From Oscillospiraceae bacterium (GTDB lineage: Bacteria; Bacillota; Clostridia; Oscillospirales; Oscillospiraceae): DNA of 5,513 bases. The stretch is taken from assembly GCA_016286595.1 (NCBI GenBank), contig JAEETR010000182.1, forward strand, positions 1-5,513, in the 5' to 3' direction. Both the position numbers and the translations under genes were made by a program. Below are positions 1 through 5,396 of the stretch, piece by piece; the stretch's first letter is position 1; each line of letters begins with the position of its first letter. Below the pieces are notes generated by a model, which was not told the DNA's origin, did not search any database, and saw nothing but the letters and a program-made list of their open reading frames with translations.

Positions 1-557
1 AACTCCTCGATACCGGGGAAGCGGTAGTGCATCTCCGGCTTCTGCAGGCCGGGGATGACGCCGAAAAGGTTCTTCACCGACGCGGTCATGGTGGTCATGG
101 AATGGGTCTTCAGCTTGCCCACGTTTATGATATAGTCGGCGTTTTTCACCGGGTCTATCATGTTGAAGGTGTGTACGGCAAAGCCCTCACGGGCGGTGAC
201 GGCGGTATAGCCGCTGTCATAGTTGAGACAGGGCTCCAGCTCCGGCGTACGGTAGCCGCAGGCGGTATAGATGCTTTTCAGCGCGCCGGCGTTATAGGGC
301 CCGCTGGGGCTGTCCGCCACCGTTATATGCTCCGCTCCCAGCTCCCGCAGCCGCTCCACGATGGCGGTGATGAGCTGATAGTGGGCGGTGACGGCCTGGG
401 CGGGCTTGCGTCCGGCCAGCAGGTTGGGCTTCACTAGCACCTTCATATCGGGACGGATCTCACCTTCCACGCCCAGGGCGGTGAATATATCCGCCACGGC
501 TGCCCGGAGAACGGCGGGGTCGTAGCTTTCGGTCCTTCTTACGAGTACGTTTGCCAT
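1..557 (-). CDS. DUF362 domain-containing protein, N-terminal part (runs off the window edge)
   Basis: The reverse strand reads 185 uninterrupted residues from an ATG at 557-555, with a GAGGTG ribosome binding site six bases upstream. The protein matches the DUF362 family as I know it. Visible marks are VLVKPNLL (about 40-47), an AHY...I..IVERLRELGA helix (58-75), ITVADSPSG (78-86), INVGKLKTHSMTTMTASVKNLFGVIPG (in pieces, 144-170) and MHYRFPG (176-182). DUF362 proteins are uncharacterised cytoplasmic proteins. Many are about 300-380 residues and some carry a C-terminal 4Fe-4S ferredoxin domain. That part would lie outside this window, so I cannot say whether clusters are present. No signal peptide or membrane segment is visible in the part seen. 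The gene is transcribed divergently from the RNA methyltransferase gene. The family call is confident; the biochemical role is unknown. Confidence 0.88.
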   Translation of the reverse strand, partial: MANVLVRRTESYDPAVLRAAVADIFTALGVEGEIRPDMKVLVKPNLLAGRKPAQAVTAHYQLITAIVERLRELGAEHITVADSPSGPYNAGALKSIYTACGYRTPELEPCLNYDSGYTAVTAREGFAVHTFNMIDPVKNADYIINVGKLKTHSMTTMTASVKNLFGVIPGLQKPEMHYRFPGIEE

Positions 558-578
558 CGTCTGCACCTCACGAAAATG

Positions 579-592
579 ATTATTGCAATAAT
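579..592. promoter_or_regulatory. Perfect 14-bp palindrome ATTATTGCAATAAT, candidate operator
   Basis: The 14 bases are exactly self-complementary, centred between 585 and 586. They sit over the predicted start site of the minus-strand DUF362 gene. The 12-base word GATTATTGCAAT (578-589) recurs at 609-620 in the same orientation. The position is where a dimeric repressor would block initiation. The regulator is not identifiable from the sequence; a Fur-family metal sensor is one possibility because of the AT-rich symmetry, but this is weak. Confidence 0.5.
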
Positions 593-619
593 AATAGCAT
601 TTTACGGGGATTATTGCAA
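591..619 (-). promoter_or_regulatory. Predicted sigma-A-type promoter of the DUF362 gene
   Basis: Read on the minus strand, TTGCAA (619-614) is followed after exactly 17 bases by TATTAT (596-591). That is 4 of 6 and 5 of 6 matches to the -35 and -10 consensus. Transcription would start near 584, inside the palindrome 579-592, leaving a leader of about 27 bases before the ATG. The -35 hexamer is its own reverse complement and is also used by the opposing promoter. Prediction from sequence only. Confidence 0.55.
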
Positions 620-624
620 TTATC
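609..624. promoter_or_regulatory. Near-perfect 16-bp palindrome, second copy of the candidate operator
   Basis: GATTATTGCAATTATC is symmetric around 616/617 except for one T:T pair (612/621). Its core TTGCAA is the predicted -35 element for both divergent promoters. It lies 31 bp (start to start) from the first copy, close to three helical turns, so two bound dimers would sit on the same DNA face. What is seen is the repeat and its placement; regulatory use is inferred. Confidence 0.5.
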
Positions 625-642
625 ACTGCCCTGTGATATGAT
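614..642 (+). promoter_or_regulatory. Predicted extended -10 promoter of the RNA methyltransferase gene
   Basis: TTGCAA (614-619), a 17-base spacer and TATGAT (637-642) form a good sigma-A-type promoter. TG at 634-635 gives an extended -10 element (TGATATGAT). The start site would be near 649, about 25 bases before the ATG at 674. The -35 hexamer is the same six base pairs used by the divergent promoter, so polymerase probably cannot occupy both at once. This last point is inference. Confidence 0.6.
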
Positions 643-673
643 GTGACGCGACTTACTGTGTGAGGTTGATCTT

Positions 674-1783
674 ATGACCCTTGATCTGTGCGCCCCCTGC
701 CTTTTCGGGCTGGAGGGCCCCCTGGCCAATGAACTGAAGCATATGGGCGTGGACAACGTACGCTCCCAGACGGGCCGGGTACGCTTTGCCGGCGATGAGA
801 ACGCCGTGGCCCGGGTGAACGTCCGTTCCCGGTTCGCCGAGCGGGTGCTGATAGAATTGGGCTCCTTCCGGGCCGTCACCTTTGACGACCTGTTCGAGGG
901 CGTGAAGGCGCTGCCGTGGGAGACGTTCATCCCGAAAAACGGCGCCTTTCCCGTGAAGGGCTACTCCCTGGACTCCGTCCTCCATTCCGTGCCGGACTGC
1001 CAGAAGATAATAAAAAAGGCCGCCGCTGAGCGGCTCGGCAGGAAGTACGGCATGACCTGGCTGCCGGAGAACGGCGACCTTTACCAGATCCAGTTCGAGA
1101 TAATGAAGGATACCGCCGTGCTGTATCTCGACACCACCGGTATCGGCCTTCACAAGCGGGGCTACCGTCCCGCCCAGGTGGCGGCGCCCCTGCGGGAGAC
1201 GCTGGCCGCCGCCCTGGTGGACATCGCCGGATACAGGGGAAAGGGCGACTTCTGCGACCCCTTCTGCGGCAGCGGCACCATAGCCATCGAGGCGGCTCTG
1301 GCCGCCAAGGGACGGGCGCCGGGACTGAAACGCCGTTTCTCCGCCCAGAGCTGGGGCTGCTTCCCCGGACGCATGTGGGACGACGAGCGTTCCGCCGCCG
1401 CCGCCCGGGAGTACGACGGCGACTACCGCATCTTCGCTTCGGACGTCGACCCCCGGGCCATAGAGCTGGCCCGCGCCAACGCCTCGAGAGCGGGGGTGGA
1501 CAGATACATTAAATTCTCCGTGGCAGACGCCGCGAAATTCGACCGCAGCACGCAGCGGGGCGTCATCGTCACCAATCCGCCCTACGGCAAGCGGCTCCTG
1601 GACGAGACGGAGGCCCGCAGGATATGTACCGCTTTCGCCGCCGCCGTGAAAAAGACCTCGGGATGGGGCGTTTACGTCCTCACCGCCGACGAGGAGCTGG
1701 ACAAATGCTTCGGCCGCCGGGCCGACAAGGTCCGCCGGATGTACAACGGCACGATCCGCTGCGGCTATTATATGTACAAATAG
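674..1783 (+). CDS. THUMP-containing SAM-dependent RNA (guanine-N2) methyltransferase, RlmL/YpsC family
   Basis: This 369-residue protein should transfer a methyl group from S-adenosylmethionine to a guanine N2 of rRNA. The N-terminal half (about 1-155) resembles the ferredoxin-like plus THUMP RNA-binding region, ending in the family's LHKRGYR segment (159-165). The C-terminal Rossmann methyltransferase shows motif I DPFCGSGT (195-202), an acidic motif II region SDVDP (256-260), VADAA (283-287) and catalytic motif IV NPPYG (301-305), typical of exocyclic amino methylation. Length fits single-domain Bacillota YpsC-type proteins (about 380) rather than the roughly 700-residue two-domain E. coli RlmL. 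E. coli RlmL modifies G2445 of 23S rRNA; the same target here is inference, so no symbol is given. The ATG at 674 follows a TGAGGT site (661-666) with a seven-base spacer. No terminator is obvious downstream. Confidence 0.93.
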   Translation: MTLDLCAPCLFGLEGPLANELKHMGVDNVRSQTGRVRFAGDENAVARVNVRSRFAERVLIELGSFRAVTFDDLFEGVKALPWETFIPKNGAFPVKGYSLDSVLHSVPDCQKIIKKAAAERLGRKYGMTWLPENGDLYQIQFEIMKDTAVLYLDTTGIGLHKRGYRPAQVAAPLRETLAAALVDIAGYRGKGDFCDPFCGSGTIAIEAALAAKGRAPGLKRRFSAQSWGCFPGRMWDDERSAAAAREYDGDYRIFASDVDPRAIELARANASRAGVDRYIKFSVADAAKFDRSTQRGVIVTNPPYGKRLLDETEARRICTAFAAAVKKTSGWGVYVLTADEELDKCFGRRADKVRRMYNGTIRCGYYMYK

Positions 1784-1919
1784 GCGCAAATCCCATTATC
1801 GGCCGAAAGAGAACGGGAGAAAATCACAGCCATATCGAGATAACACGTGAAACAGGAAGATAAATTTATCCCCTGGCGGTATTTATATGAATTTTCGGCT
1901 ATTTTCCCCGTTGGCCATA

Positions 1920-1948
1920 TTGCGGAAAGTCATGGAAAAGGTTATTAT
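1920..1948 (+). promoter_or_regulatory. Predicted groES-groEL promoter
   Basis: TTGCGG (1920-1925), a 17-base spacer and TATTAT (1943-1948) match a housekeeping sigma-A promoter, with a good -10 and a modest -35. Transcription would begin near 1955, immediately before the CIRCE element, which is the usual geometry for HrcA-repressed class I heat-shock operons. A shifted TATTAT at 1946-1951 would give a poorer 20-base spacer. Confidence 0.6.
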
Positions 1949-1958
1949 TATAGCGTGA

Positions 1959-1985
1959 TTAGCACTCAGGACAATCGAGTGCTAA
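1959..1985. promoter_or_regulatory. CIRCE operator (HrcA binding site)
   Basis: TTAGCACTC (1959-1967), nine bases, then GAGTGCTAA (1977-1985) is an exact match to the canonical CIRCE inverted repeat. In Bacillota the repressor HrcA binds it and blocks transcription of groESL and the dnaK operon. HrcA folding depends on GroEL, which gives feedback on chaperonin supply. Here the element starts a few bases after the predicted start site and about 50 bases before groES, so it is also transcribed into the leader. No hrcA gene is in the window. Confidence 0.97.
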
Positions 1986-1998
1986 ACAACGTAATAAC

Positions 1999-2012
1999 AT
2001 TGTATTTACAAT
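1999..2012. repeat. Short inverted repeat in the groES leader
   Basis: ATTGTA (1999-2004) and TACAAT (2007-2012) are perfect inverted halves separated by two T residues. They lie between CIRCE and the AGGAGG ribosome binding site at 2020-2025. They could be a small operator or a weak RNA hairpin with a four-base effective loop, or chance in an AT-rich stretch. I cannot tell which. Confidence 0.3.
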
Positions 2013-2033
2013 ATGAAATAGGAGGCAATCACT

Positions 2034-2321
2034 ATGAATCTGAAACCTTTGGCCGACAGAGTCGTCATCAAGCGTGTGGCGGCTGAGGAGACCACCAAGA
2101 CCGGCATCATCCTCTCCTCCGGCTCTCAGGAGAAGCCCCAGGTTTACGAGGTCATCGAGGTTGGCCCCGGCGGCTTCATTGACGGCAACGACGTGGAAAT
2201 GGTAGTCGACAGGGGCGACAAGGTCCTTGTCGGCAAGTATTCCGGCACCGAGGTCAAGATCGACGGTCAGGAGCTGACCATCGTAAGGCAGAGCGACATC
2301 CTCGCAATAGTGGAAGAATAA
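2034..2321 (+). CDS. groES: Co-chaperonin GroES (Cpn10)
   Basis: This 95-residue protein has the standard GroES length. It begins with NLKPLADRVVIKR (2-14), the Cpn10 signature, followed by the mobile loop (about 16-34) whose hydrophobic anchor GIIL (24-27) docks on the GroEL apical domains, using I-I-L in place of E. coli I-V-L. The roof-loop region is GPGGFIDGN (44-52), and KYSGTEVKIDGQE (68-80) and SDILAI (87-92) close the fold. A heptamer of this protein caps the GroEL ring in the cytoplasm, sealing the folding chamber. A strong AGGAGG (2020-2025) lies eight bases before the ATG. It is the first gene of a CIRCE-controlled operon, 15 bases ahead of groEL. An upstream in-frame extension would cross the promoter, so this start is secure. 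Confidence 0.98.
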   Translation: MNLKPLADRVVIKRVAAEETTKTGIILSSGSQEKPQVYEVIEVGPGGFIDGNDVEMVVDRGDKVLVGKYSGTEVKIDGQELTIVRQSDILAIVEE

Positions 2322-2336
2322 GGGAGGCAGCAAACC

Positions 2337-3965
2337 ATGGCAAGACAGATAGTTTACGGAGAAGAGGCCCGCGCCAAGCTCCTCAGCGGTATAGATCAGC
2401 TGGCGAACACCGTTAAGATAACCCTGGGCCCCAAGGGCCGCAACGTAGTTCTGGACAAGAAGTACGGCGCACCCCTCATCACCAACGACGGCGTCACCAT
2501 CGCCAGAGAGATCGAGCTGAAGGACCCCTTTGAGAACATGGGCGCTCAGCTCATAAGAGAGGTCTCCACCAAGACCAACGACGTGGCCGGCGACGGTACC
2601 ACCACCGCCACCCTGCTGGCCCAGATAATGATTCACGAGGGCCTGAAGAACGTGGCCGCCGGCGCCAACCCCATGATCATGCGCCGGGGCATCCAGAAGG
2701 CCACCGAGCGGGCCGTGGGCGCCGTGCAGGCCAACTCCGTGCCCGTGTCCGGCACCAAGGACATCGCCCGCGTGGGCACCGTCTCCAGCGGCGACGAGAA
2801 GATAGGCAACCTCATAGCCGAGGCTATGGACAAGGTCAGCCAGAACGGCGTCATCACCGTCGAGGAGTCCAAGACCGCCGAGACCTACAGCGAGGTCGTC
2901 GAGGGCATGCAGTTCGACCGCGGCTACATCACCCCCTACATGGCCACCGATATGGACAAGATGGAGGCCGTACTGGACGATCCCTACATCCTTGTCACCG
3001 ATAAGAAGATCTCCAACATTCAGGATATTCTTGAAGGCGTGCTCAACCCCGTGGTGCAGGCCGGCAAGAAGCTGCTCATCATCGCCGAGGACGTGGAGGG
3101 CGAGGCTCTGGCCACCATCATCCTCAACAAGCTGCGGGGCGTGTTCACCTGCGTGTGCGTCAAGGCCCCCGGCTTCGGCGACAGACGTAAGGACCAGCTG
3201 GCGGACATCGCCGCCCTCACCGGCGCCACCGTCATCACCACCGACCTGGGCCTCGACCTGAAGGACGCCAACGTCAGCCATCTGGGCAGCGCCAGACAGG
3301 TCAAGATCACCAAGGAGAACACCATCATCGTGGACGGCGCGGGTTCCCAGGAGGACATCCAGGCCCGTATCGGCCAGCTGAAGTATCAGTACGAGGAGTC
3401 CGGCTCCGAGTACGACAAGGAGAAGATCGAGGAGCGCCTGGGCAAGCTGTCCGGCGGTGTGGCCGTCATCAAGGTCGGCGCCGCTACCGAGACGGAGATG
3501 CAGGAGAAGAAGCTGCGCATCGAGGATGCTCTGAACGCCACCAAGGCAGCCGTTGAAGAGGGCATCGTGGCCGGCGGCGGCAGCGCCTACGTCCGCGCCG
3601 GTATCGCCGTTGAGGCTTTCGTCAACACCCTGTCCGGCGACGAGAAGACCGGCGCCTCCATCGTGGCCAAGGCTCTTCGCGCCCCCGTCACCCAGATAGC
3701 CGCCAACGCCGGTCTTGAGGGCGCCGTCATCCTTGACGCCATCCGCAAGAACCTGAGCGTCAACTACGGCTTCGACGCCGCCAAGGAAGAGTATGCCGAC
3801 ATGATCGAGGCCGGCATCGTGGATCCCACCAAGGTCTGCCGCAGCGCCATTGAGAACGCCGCGTCCGTGGCCAGCATGGTCCTCACCACCGAGAGCCTCG
3901 TCACCGACATCCCCGAGCCTCCCGCACCCGTGGCCGCCAACCCCGAGATGGGCGGCATGTATTGA
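2337..3965 (+). CDS. groEL: Chaperonin GroEL (Cpn60, HSP60)
   Basis: This 542-residue protein is the ATP-driven chaperonin subunit; double heptameric rings enclose unfolded proteins under the GroES lid. The equatorial domain shows LGPKGRNV (30-37), NDGVTI (50-55) and GDGTTTAT (85-92) for nucleotide and metal binding. D397 in RIEDALNATKAAVEEG (394-409) corresponds to the catalytic E. coli D398. The apical domain spans about 190-375 and keeps the binding-groove residues Y197, Y201, L232, L236, L258, I262 and L263. Two oddities are visible: one extra residue at the start of apical helix H (around 233-234), and a C-terminus ending PEMGGMY, with a single GGM rather than a long repeat. GGAGG (2323-2327) sits nine bases before the ATG. 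It is co-transcribed with groES and followed by a terminator. Confidence 0.99.
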   Translation: MARQIVYGEEARAKLLSGIDQLANTVKITLGPKGRNVVLDKKYGAPLITNDGVTIAREIELKDPFENMGAQLIREVSTKTNDVAGDGTTTATLLAQIMIHEGLKNVAAGANPMIMRRGIQKATERAVGAVQANSVPVSGTKDIARVGTVSSGDEKIGNLIAEAMDKVSQNGVITVEESKTAETYSEVVEGMQFDRGYITPYMATDMDKMEAVLDDPYILVTDKKISNIQDILEGVLNPVVQAGKKLLIIAEDVEGEALATIILNKLRGVFTCVCVKAPGFGDRRKDQLADIAALTGATVITTDLGLDLKDANVSHLGSARQVKITKENTIIVDGAGSQEDIQARIGQLKYQYEESGSEYDKEKIEERLGKLSGGVAVIKVGAATETEMQEKKLRIEDALNATKAAVEEGIVAGGGSAYVRAGIAVEAFVNTLSGDEKTGASIVAKALRAPVTQIAANAGLEGAVILDAIRKNLSVNYGFDAAKEEYADMIEAGIVDPTKVCRSAIENAASVASMVLTTESLVTDIPEPPAPVAANPEMGGMY

Positions 3966-3996
3966 TCCGCGAAGCGGAACGGCACCCAATGACAAT

Positions 3997-4035
3997 AAAG
4001 GCCCGAGGTCATCTGACCCCGGGCCTTTTGCTTTT
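3997..4035 (+). terminator. Rho-independent terminator of groES-groEL
   Basis: The arms 3997-4011 and 4014-4028 form a 15-bp stem with a single A:C mismatch, GC-rich in the middle (GGCCCG against CGGGCC). TTTT at 4026-4029 and a second T run at 4032-4035 follow. It starts about 30 bases after the groEL stop. The near-symmetric A-rich left flank is short, so strong reverse-direction termination is not implied. Confidence 0.92.
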
Positions 4036-4056
4036 GCCGGCGGGTTTTGTTATAAT
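4028..4056 (+). promoter_or_regulatory. Predicted extended -10 promoter of the hypothetical protein-thpR unit
   Basis: A perfect TATAAT (4051-4056) is preceded by TG at 4048-4049, giving TGTTATAAT. With a 17-base spacer the -35 would be TTGCTT (4028-4033), only 3 of 6 matches and lying within the T runs of the groEL terminator. The extended -10 can compensate for a weak -35. Transcription would start near 4063, about 24 bases before the ATG. Confidence 0.65.
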
Positions 4057-4086
4057 CGTCTCATCCTCTGCGAAAGGAGCGTCACC

Positions 4087-4728
4087 ATGGAATACAAACG
4101 TGTCGATACCGGCGGGATAATCAACTTCCGGCCCCTGGAGGGCTGCGAATGGTACTGGGGCATGGACTATACCGACGGCGATCTGTACGAGGCGGAGGAG
4201 CTCTGGCAGGACGGCCGCAGGATAAAGGCCAATCGGCTGCTGTTCATAGACCGGCAGACAGGAGAGACTATGGAGCCGGTCACTGCCCGGGAAGGGCAGT
4301 ATCTGGGCAGCCCCGTATGCAGCGGCGGCAGCGTGTACGTCCTGCGCGCGGATTTCCCCGCCGGGACGATAGATATCCTGAAATGCGCCCCTGACCTGAC
4401 CGCGGCGGAGCCGATGGCGCGTCTGCCCCGGAGCGGGATAAAAGACTGCTATAATCTTATGCTGACGGCGGAGCCCCTCACGCTGGTGCGGCAGGGACAT
4501 GACGGCGATTTTCAGGTGCTGTGGCCGGAACGGGGGAGTTTTGCCATTGACGCCGCGGAGACTTTCGACTTCCGGGAGGGGGACGAGCTGATTTTTGCCA
4601 GATGGTTCGAGGACCCGGACTACCGGGAGGAGGTCGTGGTGCGGCGGTATCCCACCGGCGAGGTGCTGGAGCGCATGGACGGCAGCGTAATCACGCTGCC
4701 CGGCGGAGAAAGGTGGCTGGTGGGCTGA
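4087..4728 (+). CDS. Hypothetical protein, 213 residues, no recognised family
   Basis: I do not recognise this protein. It is acidic and rich in aromatic and glycine residues, with no signal peptide, membrane helix or cysteine metal motif, so it is probably cytoplasmic. Short stretches of alternating hydrophobic residues separated by turns (ANRLLFIDRQTGE 48-60, GGSVYVLRADFPAG 80-93, DELIFARWF 166-174, EVVVRRYPTGEVLERM 182-197) suggest a mostly beta structure, possibly propeller-like blades. This is inference only. The N-terminal region has a tryptophan/aspartate-rich patch, EWYWGMDYTDGDLYEAEELW (21-40). The ATG at 4087 has AAGGAG (4074-4079) seven bases upstream and a promoter just before it; longer in-frame starts would lie inside groEL or the terminator. 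Its stop is one base from the thpR start, implying co-transcription. Codon use resembles the neighbours, so recent transfer is not suggested. Confidence 0.85.
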   Translation: MEYKRVDTGGIINFRPLEGCEWYWGMDYTDGDLYEAEELWQDGRRIKANRLLFIDRQTGETMEPVTAREGQYLGSPVCSGGSVYVLRADFPAGTIDILKCAPDLTAAEPMARLPRSGIKDCYNLMLTAEPLTLVRQGHDGDFQVLWPERGSFAIDAAETFDFREGDELIFARWFEDPDYREEVVVRRYPTGEVLERMDGSVITLPGGERWLVG

Positions 4729-4729
4729 C

Positions 4730-5242
4730 GTGAGACTATTTATCGCTTTTCAGTTCAATGACGAGATGCGGTCGGCCCTGACTGCCATGCAGGACGAGCT
4801 GCGCCGCCGGGGAGTCCGGGGCAATTTCACAAGACCTGAAAACCTGCATCTGACGCTGGCCTTCATAGGCGAGCAGCCGGGCCCGGACCAGGCGATGGAG
4901 GCCATGGAGACGGTGCGCTTTGACCCGGTGCCTCTCCGCCTTGACGGTGTGGGAGCCTTCGGCGAGCTGTGGTGGGCGGGGATCACCGGCAGCGGCGAGC
5001 TGAACGCCGCCGTGTCCAGGCTTCGCCGGGCGCTGGCGGACAAGGGCGTCCCCTTTGATAAAAAGCGTTTCTCTCCCCATATAACGCTGGTGCGAAAGCC
5101 GCGGTACGGCGGGATTTTTGCCCTGGCGTCGCTGAACGTGCCCCCGGTACGGATGACGGCGGAGCGTATGTCCCTCATGCTCTCCACCCGGGGCAGAGAC
5201 GGCATGATATACACGGAGCTTGGCGGCGTGGACGCCGAATGA
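4730..5242 (+). CDS. thpR: RNA 2',3'-cyclic phosphodiesterase ThpR (LigT-like 2H phosphoesterase)
   Basis: This 170-residue protein belongs to the 2H phosphoesterase superfamily. Both catalytic HxTx motifs are present: HLTL (40-43) inside ENLHLTLAFIGEQ, and HITL (117-120) inside FSPHITLVRK. The opening RLFIAFQF (2-9) and the KRFSPHITL segment are typical of ThpR/LigT. Family members hydrolyse RNA 2',3'-cyclic phosphates to 2'-phosphates, and the E. coli enzyme can also join tRNA half-molecules through 2'-5' linkage in vitro; the physiological role in Bacillota is unclear. Length is normal (about 170-190). It starts with GTG one base after the upstream stop, with GGTGGG (4719-4724) five bases ahead inside that gene's end, so translational coupling is likely. 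No clear terminator follows. Confidence 0.93.
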   Translation: MRLFIAFQFNDEMRSALTAMQDELRRRGVRGNFTRPENLHLTLAFIGEQPGPDQAMEAMETVRFDPVPLRLDGVGAFGELWWAGITGSGELNAAVSRLRRALADKGVPFDKKRFSPHITLVRKPRYGGIFALASLNVPPVRMTAERMSLMLSTRGRDGMIYTELGGVDAE

Positions 5243-5283
5243 ACGCGGACGGACCGTTTACACGCAAAACCTCAAAAAAACAG

Positions 5284-5312
5284 TTGACTTTATCTCCTCC
5301 GGATGCTATTAT
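5284..5312 (+). promoter_or_regulatory. Predicted strong promoter of the rplU operon
   Basis: TTGACT (5284-5289), a 17-base spacer and TATTAT (5307-5312) each match 5 of 6 consensus positions. TG at 5304-5305 adds an extended -10 (TGCTATTAT). An A-rich run just upstream (5273-5280) could act as an UP-like element. Transcription would start near 5319, leaving a leader of nearly 80 bases. This is the strongest promoter in the window, as expected for a ribosomal protein operon. Confidence 0.8.
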
Positions 5313-5318
5313 ATTCAA

Positions 5319-5396
5319 GCCGCTTTGACCGGGATAACAAGTGAGGCCCAGCGCCTCCTCCCTTGACAGCGAGTCTCAAATGCTATGAGGTGAAAA
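5319..5396 (+). promoter_or_regulatory. Structured rplU leader, candidate L21 autoregulatory leader
   Basis: The leader can form GAGGC (5343-5347) with GCCTC (5353-5357) around a five-base loop, extended by CAAG (5338-5341) with CTTG (5362-5365) across an asymmetric internal loop. A second short pairing, CTCA (5375-5378) with TGAG (5386-5389), would hide part of the TGAGGTG ribosome binding site (5386-5392). Bacillota rplU operons commonly carry an L21 leader RNA thought to bind a ribosomal protein. Position and structure fit, but I could not compare it to the family model. Confidence 0.55.

Noticed and set aside
27..437. A 136-codon plus-strand frame opposite the DUF362 gene
   Set aside because: No ribosome binding site or recognisable protein features, and it lies wholly within the well-supported minus-strand gene.
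653..1789. A 378-codon open frame antisense to the RNA methyltransferase gene
   Set aside because: Same codon-bias shadow effect; the plus-strand protein carries all methyltransferase motifs, a ribosome binding site and a promoter.
1859..1870. Perfect 12-bp palindrome GATAAATTTATC between the methyltransferase gene and groES
   Set aside because: It lies about 50 bases upstream of the groES -35, has no following T run to act as a terminator and no second copy. Chance symmetry in AT-rich DNA is likely.
1847..2086. A 79-codon frame starting with GTG upstream of groES
   Set aside because: It runs through the promoter, CIRCE, the groES ribosome binding site and into groES out of frame. Its composition matches intergenic DNA rather than the neighbouring genes.
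1959..3995. A 678-codon open frame antisense to groES-groEL
   Set aside because: It mirrors two unmistakable genes whose strong preference for C- or G-ending codons removes stops on the opposite strand. Its product is low-complexity Gly/Leu/Val/Asp-rich with no family features.
3850..4086. N-terminal extension of the hypothetical protein back into groEL
   Set aside because: The longer frame crosses the groEL 3' end and the terminator hairpin. The ATG at 4087 has its own promoter and well-spaced ribosome binding site.
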